This document shows positions 43,325 through 51,242 of a stretch of 64,000 bases of DNA, one piece after another. The notes beneath the pieces were generated by a model. It was not told the origin of the DNA. It saw only the letters and a program-made list of their open reading frames with translations, and ran no database searches. Location: assembly GCA_910585455.1 (NCBI GenBank), contig CAJUEL010000007.1, positions 62,001 through 126,000 of the forward strand. Direction: 5' to 3'. Position 1 is the first letter of the stretch, and every line of letters begins with the position of its first letter. The DNA comes from an uncultured Eisenbergiella sp. GTDB taxonomy: Bacteria; Bacillota; Clostridia; Lachnospirales; Lachnospiraceae. Both the position numbers and the translations under genes were made by a program.

Positions 43325-44140
43325 TTGTCTATGACAGAAGAACAGCGTGCAGTTCTGCATGAACAGGATTTGCAGAGACTAAGAGGTTTCCGCTTGATGG
43401 ACGACGATTTTTTATCTGCTTTTTTCAGAGATAATATTGAGGATACAGAGTTCGTTTTACGGATTATTTTGGATAAGCCAGGGTTAAAGGTGCAAAGTGT
43501 CCATGCACAGCACGAGTTGAAGAATCTGAATGGGCGTTCTGCGAGGCTTGATGTCCATGCAATAGAGGACGATGGAACAGAGGCAGATATTGAAATTCAG
43601 CGTGATGACCGTGGGGCGGGATTCAAGAGAGCGCGATATAACGGCAGCCTTTTAGATGCGTCTATTCTAAAACCGGGGCAGAAGCCAGAGGAATTGCCGG
43701 AAACTTATGTGATTTTTATCACTGAAACGGATGTGATCGGAAAAGATAAAGCAATTTATCCGATAGAAAGGTATATTTTGGTTGATGGAGAGTACATTCC
43801 GGTTAATGACGGTGCGCATACTATTTATGTGAACGGGGCAAAGCAGGGGAACAGAACACAACTCGAAAAGCTGATGCACGACTTTTCCTGCATCAAAGCA
43901 GACGATATGTATTTTTCACAATTAGCAGCAAAAATGCGTTTTTTCAAAGAAGATGAGAAAGGGGTGGAAGTTATGTGCCGGGTTATGGAGAAAATGAGGG
44001 ACGAGACCGAATTGGCTACAAGGATTGAAAATGCTCTTGAGATGATTAAGGGCGGCAAACTTTCTTTTGAAGATATTGCGCAATATTCGGGGTTATCTTT
44101 GGAGAAAGTTAAGGAACTTGCAGAGAAAAAAAGCGCTTAA
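43325..44140 (+). CDS. Rpn family/PDDEXK_2 recombination-promoting nuclease (putative transposase)
   Basis: A 271-residue protein of the PD-(D/E)XK nuclease-transposase group. The nuclease core shows VQSVHAQHELKNLNGRSARLDVHAIEDDGTEADIEIQRDD, with Asp in RLDVHA and the E-x-Q of IEIQ. It continues with GAGFKRARYNGSLLDASILKPG and YVIFITETDVIG, and a C-terminal LSFEDIAQYSGLSLEKVKELAEK tail. Rpn proteins are DNA endonucleases that stimulate RecA-independent recombination. The start is TTG 43325, which has GGAGG eight bases upstream; the ATG at 43331 is too far. It is intact, with its own promoter and terminator. Confidence 0.9.
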   Translation: MSMTEEQRAVLHEQDLQRLRGFRLMDDDFLSAFFRDNIEDTEFVLRIILDKPGLKVQSVHAQHELKNLNGRSARLDVHAIEDDGTEADIEIQRDDRGAGFKRARYNGSLLDASILKPGQKPEELPETYVIFITETDVIGKDKAIYPIERYILVDGEYIPVNDGAHTIYVNGAKQGNRTQLEKLMHDFSCIKADDMYFSQLAAKMRFFKEDEKGVEVMCRVMEKMRDETELATRIENALEMIKGGKLSFEDIAQYSGLSLEKVKELAEKKSA

Positions 44141-44173
44141 TATTCGTAAAATAGAATAGCGAGGCAGGGATAA

Positions 44174-44215
44174 GGCCATTTTACTGAAAATAATTCGGTA
44201 GAATGGTCTTTTTTG
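44174..44215 (+). terminator. intrinsic terminator of the Rpn-like gene
   Basis: GGCCATTTTACTGAA pairs with TTCGGTAGAATGGTC, followed by T6. Confidence 0.85.
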
Positions 44216-44227
44216 ATGAAAAAACCT

Positions 44228-44340
44228 TTGAAAAGCGCCCGGATGTTTTTGAAGACCTGTATGAGGATACCATATTGGCGGGCTTTGAAAAAATCTACAG
44301 TGTGGTCAGCGGCTGCTGGTATACCGACGATGATGACAGC
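44228..44340 (+). repeat. 113-bp exact direct repeat, displaced copy
   Basis: Exact copy of 42908-43020, without the rest of the methyltransferase gene. Its right border lies three bases before the hairpin that ends the permease operon, its left border 12 bases after the Rpn terminator. Confidence 0.95.
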
Positions 44341-44343
44341 GAA

Positions 44344-44376
44344 AGGAAACGGCATAGCCAAAGCCATGCCGTTTCC
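44344..44376 (-). terminator. hairpin terminating the permease operon
   Basis: GGAAACGGCAT and ATGCCGTTTCC arms. The T-run on the minus-strand side is short (TTTC), so termination may be partial; the duplicated segment has replaced what lay beyond. Confidence 0.55.
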
Positions 44377-44469
44377 CACAAATCCATCTTATGCTGTTTG
44401 ATTGCTGCAGCCCCTTCGGACCGCCCTTTTTTCTTCCTATTATAATGCGCCAGCCTTCGCACGTTTCCC

Positions 44470-45390
44470 TCATCCTTTGATCGAGCCCACAAACACGCCC
44501 TTCACAAAGTATTTCTGCAAAAACGGATATACGCACAGGATCGGCAGCGTCACGATTACGGTCACGCAGTATTTCACCAGCTCCCGGTAAGCCGTCGCGC
44601 CCTGCACGCTGTTGATGGAAACGCCGCCCGCGCTTCCCACCGTTGACACAGAGGAATCGTTCATGACCAGAATTTCCTTCAGCAAAAGCTGCAGCGGATA
44701 TCTGGAGCGCTCCTTTAACAGCACCATGGCGTTGAACCAGGAGTTCCAGTTGCCGACCAGATAATAAAGGAAAATAACCGCAAGCACGGGCTTGGACAGC
44801 GGCAGGATGACCTTCATCAAAATCTGCGCCTGCGATGCGCCGTCGATTACGGACGCCTCTTCCAGCTCATAGGGGAAGGACTGGAAGCCGGTGCGCAGGA
44901 TGATCATATTCCAGGTATTTAACGCCGTAGGAAGAACCATCGCCCACACATTATTATAAAGCCCGATCTGCTTCATCACCAGAAACCAGGGAATCAGACC
45001 GCCGCCGAAGAACATGGTGATTGTGATGATGACCATAATGCCGTTTTTCAGCATCAGATCCCGTCTGGAAAGGGCATATGCGCCCATGATCGTGATCACC
45101 ATATTTAAAAGAGTGCCCAGCCCCACATAGACAAAGGTATTCCGGAAGCCCACCAGAAGGCTGTTATCCTTAAAGACGAGCTGATAACCGCTCAATGTGA
45201 AGCCCAGGGGCTTTAACAGCAGTCCCCTGTGCGCGATCAGATCCGTGGGATTGCTCACGGACGCGAGCAGCACATGCAGCAGGGGATAAAAGCAAATGAT
45301 CGTCAAAAGCGTCAGTATCCCATAGTTAAAAATATTGAAAATCACATTGGAAGGGCTCCATCTGCCAATCCGGTTCTTTTTATTTTTCAT
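44470..45390 (-). CDS. YtcP/LplC-type carbohydrate ABC transporter permease
   Basis: A 306-residue CUT1 permease with six predicted helices (ILTLLTIICFYPLLHVLLASVS at the N-terminus). The EAA loop reads ELEEASVIDGASQAQILMKVILPLSKP. It pairs with the LplB-type protein encoded just upstream. ATG 45390 has AGGAGG six bases upstream; the longer frame is spurious. No ATPase gene is present, so a shared MsmX-type ATPase is probably used. Confidence 0.93.
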   Translation of the reverse strand: MKNKKNRIGRWSPSNVIFNIFNYGILTLLTIICFYPLLHVLLASVSNPTDLIAHRGLLLKPLGFTLSGYQLVFKDNSLLVGFRNTFVYVGLGTLLNMVITIMGAYALSRRDLMLKNGIMVIITITMFFGGGLIPWFLVMKQIGLYNNVWAMVLPTALNTWNMIILRTGFQSFPYELEEASVIDGASQAQILMKVILPLSKPVLAVIFLYYLVGNWNSWFNAMVLLKERSRYPLQLLLKEILVMNDSSVSTVGSAGGVSINSVQGATAYRELVKYCVTVIVTLPILCVYPFLQKYFVKGVFVGSIKG

Positions 45391-45400
45391 AGCAGCCCTC

Positions 45401-46357
45401 CTAGAAAATGCTGATTTCCGAATACTTCTTGGACACCTGATTGGTGATCCACAAAAGCAGGAAGTTGACAACGGAGCTGACCAGTCCCACCGCCGTAGCG
45501 AAGCTGTAGCTTGCCTCCTGGAGACCGCGCCTGTACACATAGGATGCGATAACATCCGCCGTCTCATAGGTCAGGGAGTTATACAGCAGAATGATCTTTT
45601 CATGTCCGGAAGCCATCAGGCCGCCCACCGCGAAAATGAAGAGAATGATGATGGTAGGGCTGATCTGAGGCAGCGTGACATGCCACATTTTGCGCAGCCT
45701 TCCTGCGCCGTCGATCTCCGCCGCCTCGTACAGCCCCGGATCGATGGAGCTCATGGCGGAGAGATAGATGATGGAATCCCAGCCGATATTCTGCCAGATC
45801 CCCGAAAAGGTGTAAATCGGGCGGAACATGTTGGCATATCCGAGCAGAGACGCATGCTCTGTCCCGGTGATCAAGTCCACAAGCTGTGTCAATATGCCGC
45901 CTGACTGGGTAAAAATATGGATCATACCGCAGATAACCACCAGGGAAATGAAGTGAGGCATATAGGTGATGGTCTGCACGATCTTCTTAAATTTCATGGC
46001 CTTGATTTCATTGAGCAAAAGCGCCAGAATGATCGGCGCGGTAAAGCCAAAGGCCAATCCCCAGATATTCAACATGAAGGTGTTTTTGACCGTTCTTCCG
46101 AAATACGGTCCCGACAAAAAATCCACGAAGTGCTTAAATCCCACCCACTGGCTCTTTCCGAAGCCCAGCAGAGGTTTATAATCTTTAAATGCGAGCAGAA
46201 CGCCCCACATAGGCGCGTAGCAGAACACGATGTACCACAGCAGAACAGGAACGAGCAGCCAGTATGCAAAAGCGTTCTTTTTCAGGTCCTTACGCAGCGC
46301 CTTTTTAAAATCGACCGGCTGTGTCATGCCGGCATCTTTTTTCCGGTTTTTTTTCAT
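45401..46357 (-). CDS. LplB-type carbohydrate ABC transporter permease
   Basis: A 318-residue CUT1 permease. The basic N-terminus is followed by FAYWLLVPVLLWYIVFCYAPMWG; the EAA loop reads GLYEAAEIDGAGRLRKMWHVTLPQI. Same family as the partial permease at the window start. Ten bases separate its stop from the YtcP-type ATG. A GC-rich hairpin lies between it and the solute-binding gene. Confidence 0.94.
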   Translation of the reverse strand: MKKNRKKDAGMTQPVDFKKALRKDLKKNAFAYWLLVPVLLWYIVFCYAPMWGVLLAFKDYKPLLGFGKSQWVGFKHFVDFLSGPYFGRTVKNTFMLNIWGLAFGFTAPIILALLLNEIKAMKFKKIVQTITYMPHFISLVVICGMIHIFTQSGGILTQLVDLITGTEHASLLGYANMFRPIYTFSGIWQNIGWDSIIYLSAMSSIDPGLYEAAEIDGAGRLRKMWHVTLPQISPTIIILFIFAVGGLMASGHEKIILLYNSLTYETADVIASYVYRRGLQEASYSFATAVGLVSSVVNFLLLWITNQVSKKYSEISIF

Positions 46358-46405
46358 AAAAAGCCCCCATCCAAAAAAGCCTTGCCACAGCCCGGCTTTT
46401 TCATC

Positions 46406-46433
46406 GTTCCCGGCGCATGACTGCGCCGGGAAC
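46406..46433 (-). promoter_or_regulatory. intercistronic hairpin between solute-binding and permease genes
   Basis: A perfect 12-base-pair stem (GTTCCCGGCGCA with TGCGCCGGGAAC, loop TGAC) without a T-run on the minus strand. Such hairpins commonly stabilise the upstream message and let the binding protein be made in excess over the permeases. Confidence 0.6.
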
Positions 46434-46448
46434 GGAACTATTTACCTG

Positions 46449-48236
46449 TTACCTTGCGTTATAACGATCCAGGCCTGCCTGCCACAGAGCTACGAATTCA
46501 TCCAGTCCCTGCGCCTTTGCGCTTTCCAGGAATTCATCATAGGCATCCACCGGCAGCTGTCCCATGATGATCTTGGAGAAATACTCGTTTCTCATGGTGG
46601 ACAGGATCGTACCGAGCTCGCCCTCTCTCGCCGACTCTTCCGCCGTAAGGGTAACGGGCGGCATCGTCACGGAGGAATCCATATTGGTGGTCCAGTAGTC
46701 ACGGATATCGCCGGAATAGCTTCCCTCAGCCGTGATCAGCGGGTTGGAGTTGTGCTCGTCGCGGATATCGGCCATGTCATGGAGACGATACTTCCAGATC
46801 AGGTTGCTCAGAGGCTGATCCTCAGGATCGTTGTACATCAGACCTTCCTTGTAGAAATAGGGCTTACCGTTTTCATCTACCAGATGCACATCGCCATAGG
46901 AACCATAGTTATAAATTTCCCAGCCCTTCTTGGTATAAGCAAAGTCAAGGAATGCGCAGGCCGCTTCCACGTTCTCACACTGGGTGGTAATTGCCGCGAT
47001 CGAGCCTGTCTGCTTGAAGTTACGGTAGGTCTGTCTGGATTTGTCCCCTTTGTTCAGGACGGGGTTCAGCGCCGCCACAAAGTCAATGTCATTGTCTTCT
47101 TTCCAGTATCCCCACATGGTATCGGGAGAGTCCATCATGACCGCACAGTCATCGGATACCGCTTCCGCCATTCTCTGGTTAAAGTCCGCGGTCGCCCAGT
47201 CCTTATTGAGCAGGCCTTCCGCATACCAGTTCTGCATGGTGGTCAGATATTCCTTCGCGCCTTCCTGTCCAGGTCCCCATGCCGCTTTTCCGTTGTCATC
47301 CACATACATCCAGTCCCATACGCCATAGGCGCCGTTGATGATGCCCGTGAAGATCTGTCCGTAGCTGGAACCGTAGTTTAACGGCTCATTATAGCCGGCT
47401 TCCTTACAGGCAACCAGGAAATCATGCAGCTCATCCACGGTTTCCGGAACAGGCAGACCTGTCTTATCCAGCGCCTCCTGCTTGATCAGAAGCCCGAACC
47501 AGCACCATTCATTATAAGGAGCGATTCCGTAAACGCCGCCGATAACGCCTTCGTCCGTAATGGTCGTCTTTCTTCTCTCCTCATCGGAATTTCTCCATGC
47601 GGAGTAGTTAGGCATATATTCATCCACGAGATCGGTCAGATCCAGATAAGCGCCTTCGCTGACGCCTGCTGCGATACCGCCTGTGTAACGGCCCGCGCCC
47701 ATGATGATGTCCGGAAGCTCACCGCTTGCGATCATCAGGTTGAATTCCGTCGCTTCCTCGCCGAGGGCGGGCACGATGAAGTTTAACTTGATGCCGGTCA
47801 GCTCCTGCAGCTGCTTGAGCACGCGGTGGTCATTCAAGTCGGGACATACCGAAGCGAGAATGGAGTTATTCGCCATCCACACATCCAGCGTCACTTCCTC
47901 TTTCCAGGGATATGCCGAGTAGTCGTTAGGAATCGTTTCCGCAAAAATGTCTCCCAGGTATGTATCGTTCAGAGTCGTATTGACCGCGTTAATTTCATCT
48001 TCAGTGGGAGCCGTATTGCCGCGCAGGGAGCTCAAATCCTCCACATCTGCGCCCGCTTCCGGCGCTGCATCCTCCGGCGCTGCCGCGTCGTCGCCTGCAT
48101 TTGCGGCGGGCTGGCTTTCTGTCTGTGCGCCCGTATCAGGCGCAGCCGCCCCCGTATCTCCATTTGAACCGCAGCCCGCAAGCAGACCGACGGTCATCGT
48201 CATTGCCAGTAATAAACCAATAGCTTTTCTTTTCAT
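46449..48236 (-). CDS. extracellular sugar-binding lipoprotein
   Basis: A 595-residue solute-binding protein of the large LplA type. Lipoprotein signal MKRKAIGLLLAMTMTVGLLAGCG with lipid-anchored Cys22, then a Gly/Ala/Glu/Asp-rich linker to about residue 75, then the binding domain (EVTLDVWMANNSILASVCPDLNDH). ATG 48236 has GGAGG eight bases upstream. It feeds oligosaccharides to the LplB/YtcP pair; the divergent GH43 and GH2 genes suggest arabinan, xylan or beta-galactoside-containing plant glycans (inference). Confidence 0.94.
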   Translation of the reverse strand: MKRKAIGLLLAMTMTVGLLAGCGSNGDTGAAAPDTGAQTESQPAANAGDDAAAPEDAAPEAGADVEDLSSLRGNTAPTEDEINAVNTTLNDTYLGDIFAETIPNDYSAYPWKEEVTLDVWMANNSILASVCPDLNDHRVLKQLQELTGIKLNFIVPALGEEATEFNLMIASGELPDIIMGAGRYTGGIAAGVSEGAYLDLTDLVDEYMPNYSAWRNSDEERRKTTITDEGVIGGVYGIAPYNEWCWFGLLIKQEALDKTGLPVPETVDELHDFLVACKEAGYNEPLNYGSSYGQIFTGIINGAYGVWDWMYVDDNGKAAWGPGQEGAKEYLTTMQNWYAEGLLNKDWATADFNQRMAEAVSDDCAVMMDSPDTMWGYWKEDNDIDFVAALNPVLNKGDKSRQTYRNFKQTGSIAAITTQCENVEAACAFLDFAYTKKGWEIYNYGSYGDVHLVDENGKPYFYKEGLMYNDPEDQPLSNLIWKYRLHDMADIRDEHNSNPLITAEGSYSGDIRDYWTTNMDSSVTMPPVTLTAEESAREGELGTILSTMRNEYFSKIIMGQLPVDAYDEFLESAKAQGLDEFVALWQAGLDRYNAR

Positions 48237-48269
48237 TCCGCTATCCTCCATTCCTATCATTTCATTGCT

Positions 48270-49238
48270 TTACAATTCTACATTCTCTCCAGAATCCTCG
48301 TCCGTGATTTTCACCTTCATGACAAGTCCCTGCGCGTAATCGCCAAATTTTTCTCCAAACAGATTCATTCCTCCTGCGTGCAGGGCATCGGGTTTGACTC
48401 CGAGCTTAAAGCTGATGTAGCTCCTGTTCTCCAGCCTGAGTGTTTCCAGCGTCTGTTCCGAACATTTCAGTCCGTCCTCGTAGCATCCGCGGGAGTTGAT
48501 CTTAACCGACTTGTACATACCGTATTGCGTCAGCGCATCTCCCCACCATTCCGGATTCAGCCTGCCGCGTCTTCCGCCGAAGTCTCCCGGTATTGTCATG
48601 GTGACAATCTCCTGTCCGTTAATCCAGACAGTGATGTCGGAGGGCCAGTCATTCTGGTAGCCCGGCGCCTCAGAACAAACCTCGAAAGAAAAGGACACTT
48701 CCTGAACCCGTCCGGCCTTAAGCAAGTGGGTGGGGAACCTGTATTCCACAAACCCTGTATTGAACCAGAGCAGCTGCGCTTCATTGCGGTTCTGCCAGTA
48801 AAAGCTGGAAGGATAATCCTCTATGCCAAGGTATCCCTTTTCGCTGATGATTCCGCAGTTTCCCGCTATCTCACAGTCAAAGTAATTGCCGATAGGCATA
48901 TGGAATGTGAAGCTCTTGCTGTCCGCATGATCCATCTTATGCTGAAAGGCATTTAAATAGATATCTTCAAATGAGATACCACAGACCTTCTGTGCGCCGC
49001 GCACCCCCGGCCGTTCGATGACGGAAATCATGCCCGCCTCTTCCAAAACCTTCACATGGAGCGCTGCGGACGATTGGGGGATGCCAAACTCGGCGGCAAT
49101 TTCGCTGATGTTCGCCGATCTTTCGATCAGAAGCTTCAGCATTTCCAGCCTGGTCTCCGAAGACAGGGCTTTTCCCACCAGCGCCGTCCGGGACAGATCG
49201 CTCAAATCCAGCGTGATCCTTTTCTTATTCGTTTTCAC
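48270..49238 (-). CDS. ArsR-type winged-helix regulator with large C-terminal domain
   Basis: A 322-residue protein. Residues 18-95 are an ArsR-like winged helix (GKALSSETRLEMLKLLI, NISEIAAEFGIPQSSAALHVKVLEEAGMI). The remaining 220 residues form a beta-rich domain (FHMPIGNYFDCEIAGNCGIISEKGYLG, DITVWINGQEIVTMTIPGDFGGRRGRLNPEWWG) that may sense sugars. No metal-binding ArsR motif is evident. The start is GTG 49238, since GGAGG lies seven bases upstream. First gene of the transport operon; it may act on the CCAACA...TGTTGG site in its own leader. Confidence 0.85.
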   Translation of the reverse strand: MKTNKKRITLDLSDLSRTALVGKALSSETRLEMLKLLIERSANISEIAAEFGIPQSSAALHVKVLEEAGMISVIERPGVRGAQKVCGISFEDIYLNAFQHKMDHADSKSFTFHMPIGNYFDCEIAGNCGIISEKGYLGIEDYPSSFYWQNRNEAQLLWFNTGFVEYRFPTHLLKAGRVQEVSFSFEVCSEAPGYQNDWPSDITVWINGQEIVTMTIPGDFGGRRGRLNPEWWGDALTQYGMYKSVKINSRGCYEDGLKCSEQTLETLRLENRSYISFKLGVKPDALHAGGMNLFGEKFGDYAQGLVMKVKITDEDSGENVEL

Positions 49239-49279
49239 TTCGATACCTCCTTTCTTTTCATAATTGTTCTGTTCGCTTT

Positions 49280-49298
49280 CCAACAAAAATTATGTTGG
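49280..49298. promoter_or_regulatory. putative operator CCAACA-N7-TGTTGG
   Basis: A perfect 6-base inverted repeat about 15 bases downstream of the predicted start of the transport operon. A half-degenerate copy, CCAATTTTTATGTTGC, is found at 49563-49578 on the glycosidase side. Confidence 0.55.
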
Positions 49299-49318
49299 TA
49301 ATTTGTTCTTCCTTTTTT

Positions 49319-49347
49319 AGAATACTATCACTGCACCCCTTTGTCAA
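49319..49347 (-). promoter_or_regulatory. sigma-A promoter of the regulator-transport operon
   Basis: TTGACA (49342-49347), 17-base spacer, TATTCT (49319-49324) on the minus strand. Confidence 0.7.
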
Positions 49348-49574
49348 CTGTTTAAAACATAATAATTGTTTGTTTAATTTTTGTATACTTTCCACAATAG
49401 TAGCCTCCTTCCGTCGAACAAATGTATATCGAAATCACGTCTATGTGCTTTATGTATACTATTTTGTAAAAAAATTGTGCTATATGCACATGGTTTTTAC
49501 CTCATCAATCTGGTATTGTAAAGTTGGGATTTCGTTCATCGTTCGCGCATTTTTTATTTGTTCCAATTTTTATG

Positions 49575-49604
49575 TTGCTATTTTGTTTTTCCTGTCTTTA
49601 TATT
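49575..49604 (+). promoter_or_regulatory. promoter of the GH43-GH2 operon
   Basis: TTGCTA (49575-49580), 18-base spacer, TATATT (49599-49604). It overlaps the degenerate operator at 49563-49578. The rest of 49350-49560 is AT-rich and shows nothing further. Confidence 0.45.
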
Positions 49605-49642
49605 GTAACAAAAAATATGGGGAAGTTCCACCCCAGAAGCGG

Positions 49643-49672
49643 GTAACAGTTCAGACAAATCTGAATCGTTAC
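49643..49672. mobile_element. short palindromic element, copy H (30 bp)
   Basis: GTAACAGTTCAGAC, AA, ATCTGAATCGTTAC. Flanks AGAAGCGG (49635-49642) and GGAAACGG (49673-49680) agree at 6 of 8. It lies in the leader of the glycosidase operon, 38 bases before the GTG start. Confidence 0.5.
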
Positions 49673-49710
49673 GGAAACGGACCTTTTTGAACGAACAGAA
49701 AGGGGATACT

Positions 49711-51228
49711 GTGAAAAAAATGATGAAACCCGGGCTTTCCGGCAGGCTCACCGGCTCCCTGCTGTGTGTCCTTCTCCTGTCGGCAGTCCTGATCCCAAAT
49801 CTCAATGAGGAAGGAGACCCTCCTATGCAAACAGAACTTCTTTTCAAAAACGATCTGACAGAGCTTTGCTTCACCAACGATTTGGGAATCACCGATATCG
49901 GCGATCCCTTCGTGCTTCAAATTTCAGAAAACGAATACTATATGTACTGTACCTCCGCCCCCAACGGATTTTACTGCTGGAGATCGGAAGACCTGGTGCA
50001 CTGGGGTGAGAAAAAAATGTGCTACACCCGGCAGCCCGATTCCTGGTGCACAGATTGCTTCTGGGCGCCCGAGGTCGTGTCCCGGGACGGACAGTACTAT
50101 ATGTACTATACCGCCAAAAACCAGGCGGGAAGCCTCCGCATCGGCCTCGCTGTCTCCGCTTCTCCCGCCGGTCCCTTCACGGATGTGAAGAACGAACCTT
50201 TTTTCGATTTCGGCTATGCCGCTATTGACGCCAACGTCTTATTGGACGACAATGGAAAGAGTTATCTGTACTATTCCAGAGACTGTTCCGAAAATATAGA
50301 CGGATATCTGAAAAAAAGCGAGATCTATGGCGTCGCCTTAAGCGATGATCTGCTGTCCACAACAGGAGACGCCGTAAAGCTTTTGACCCCGGAGCAGAAA
50401 TGGGAAAAGGCTCCCGGCGACACCCAGTGGAACGAAGGACCGGAAATGATCAAGCATGAGGGCAGATATTATCTGACCTATTCCGCCAACTTTTTTGCCA
50501 GCCCTTCCTATTCTCTGGGCTATGCGGTTTCCGACGATCCTTTGGGACCTTTTACCAAGTCTGAGGATAACCCGCTTTTGACCTCCGGCCTGCGCAGGGA
50601 TGTATCGGGCACAGGGCACCACAGCTTCACCCTGTCCCCCGACGGCACACAGCTCTGGGCGGTTTATCACTCCCATACCTACCCGCAGGATCCCAGCGGA
50701 AACCGCAAGGTGAACATTGACAGGGCAGGCTTTACCGCCGACGGAAAGCTTTTCATCAGCGGGCCTACCACCGGCATGCAGCCCCTGCCTTCCGGAAACA
50801 CGACGGTTGATGTCACCGGACAGTTCCAGGCATTCATCCAGAACGGTTCCGAAAACGGCACGGCTTCCCTGCTGCTTACCGACGGCATTTTCTCCGTCTC
50901 CGCAAGGCATTCCTGGGTGGAAGAGGAATGTTCCGCCGCAGAGGACGGAGCCGTCAAAATCACGCTGCAGTCGGAAACCGCATTGCCGGTCTGCGGCATT
51001 GCAATTTATCCCGGCACAGACTGTTTATCCGATATCGCCGCCGTCCGGGTGAGCCCTGGGCCGAATGTGCTGTCTGAGGAATATACGGTGAAGGAGGAGG
51101 ACACTTCTCCCCTGCTTCTGTATTTTGACGCATGTGAAACGGATACCGTCGAGATTTTCCTGTCGCTTAAGGAAGGCAAAAATGCCACCAGCCTGTCGGA
51201 AATCACCATTTTGTCGGAAAAGAAATGA
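49711..51228 (+). CDS. glycoside hydrolase family 43 protein
   Basis: A 505-residue five-bladed beta-propeller glycosidase. The GH43 catalytic triad is visible: general base in ITDIGDPFVL, modulator Asp in AAIDANVLLDD, and acid Glu in WNEGPEMIKHEGRYYL; SGTGHHSF is also typical. Members act on arabinans, arabinoxylans or xylosides. GTG 49711 (AAAGGGG five bases before it) gives an N-terminal membrane segment, SGRLTGSLLCVLLLSAVLIP. An internal ATG at 49825 has an equally good AAGGAG eight bases upstream and would give a cytoplasmic form. Its stop overlaps an ATG near the GH2 gene. Confidence 0.88.
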   Translation: MKKMMKPGLSGRLTGSLLCVLLLSAVLIPNLNEEGDPPMQTELLFKNDLTELCFTNDLGITDIGDPFVLQISENEYYMYCTSAPNGFYCWRSEDLVHWGEKKMCYTRQPDSWCTDCFWAPEVVSRDGQYYMYYTAKNQAGSLRIGLAVSASPAGPFTDVKNEPFFDFGYAAIDANVLLDDNGKSYLYYSRDCSENIDGYLKKSEIYGVALSDDLLSTTGDAVKLLTPEQKWEKAPGDTQWNEGPEMIKHEGRYYLTYSANFFASPSYSLGYAVSDDPLGPFTKSEDNPLLTSGLRRDVSGTGHHSFTLSPDGTQLWAVYHSHTYPQDPSGNRKVNIDRAGFTADGKLFISGPTTGMQPLPSGNTTVDVTGQFQAFIQNGSENGTASLLLTDGIFSVSARHSWVEEECSAAEDGAVKITLQSETALPVCGIAIYPGTDCLSDIAAVRVSPGPNVLSEEYTVKEEDTSPLLLYFDACETDTVEIFLSLKEGKNATSLSEITILSEKK

Positions 51229-51242
51229 AAGGAAACGAATAT

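Noticed and set aside
44203..44445. An 80-residue frame over the displaced 113-bp repeat
   Set aside because: It is the methyltransferase fragment read through into a terminator; no start signal of its own.
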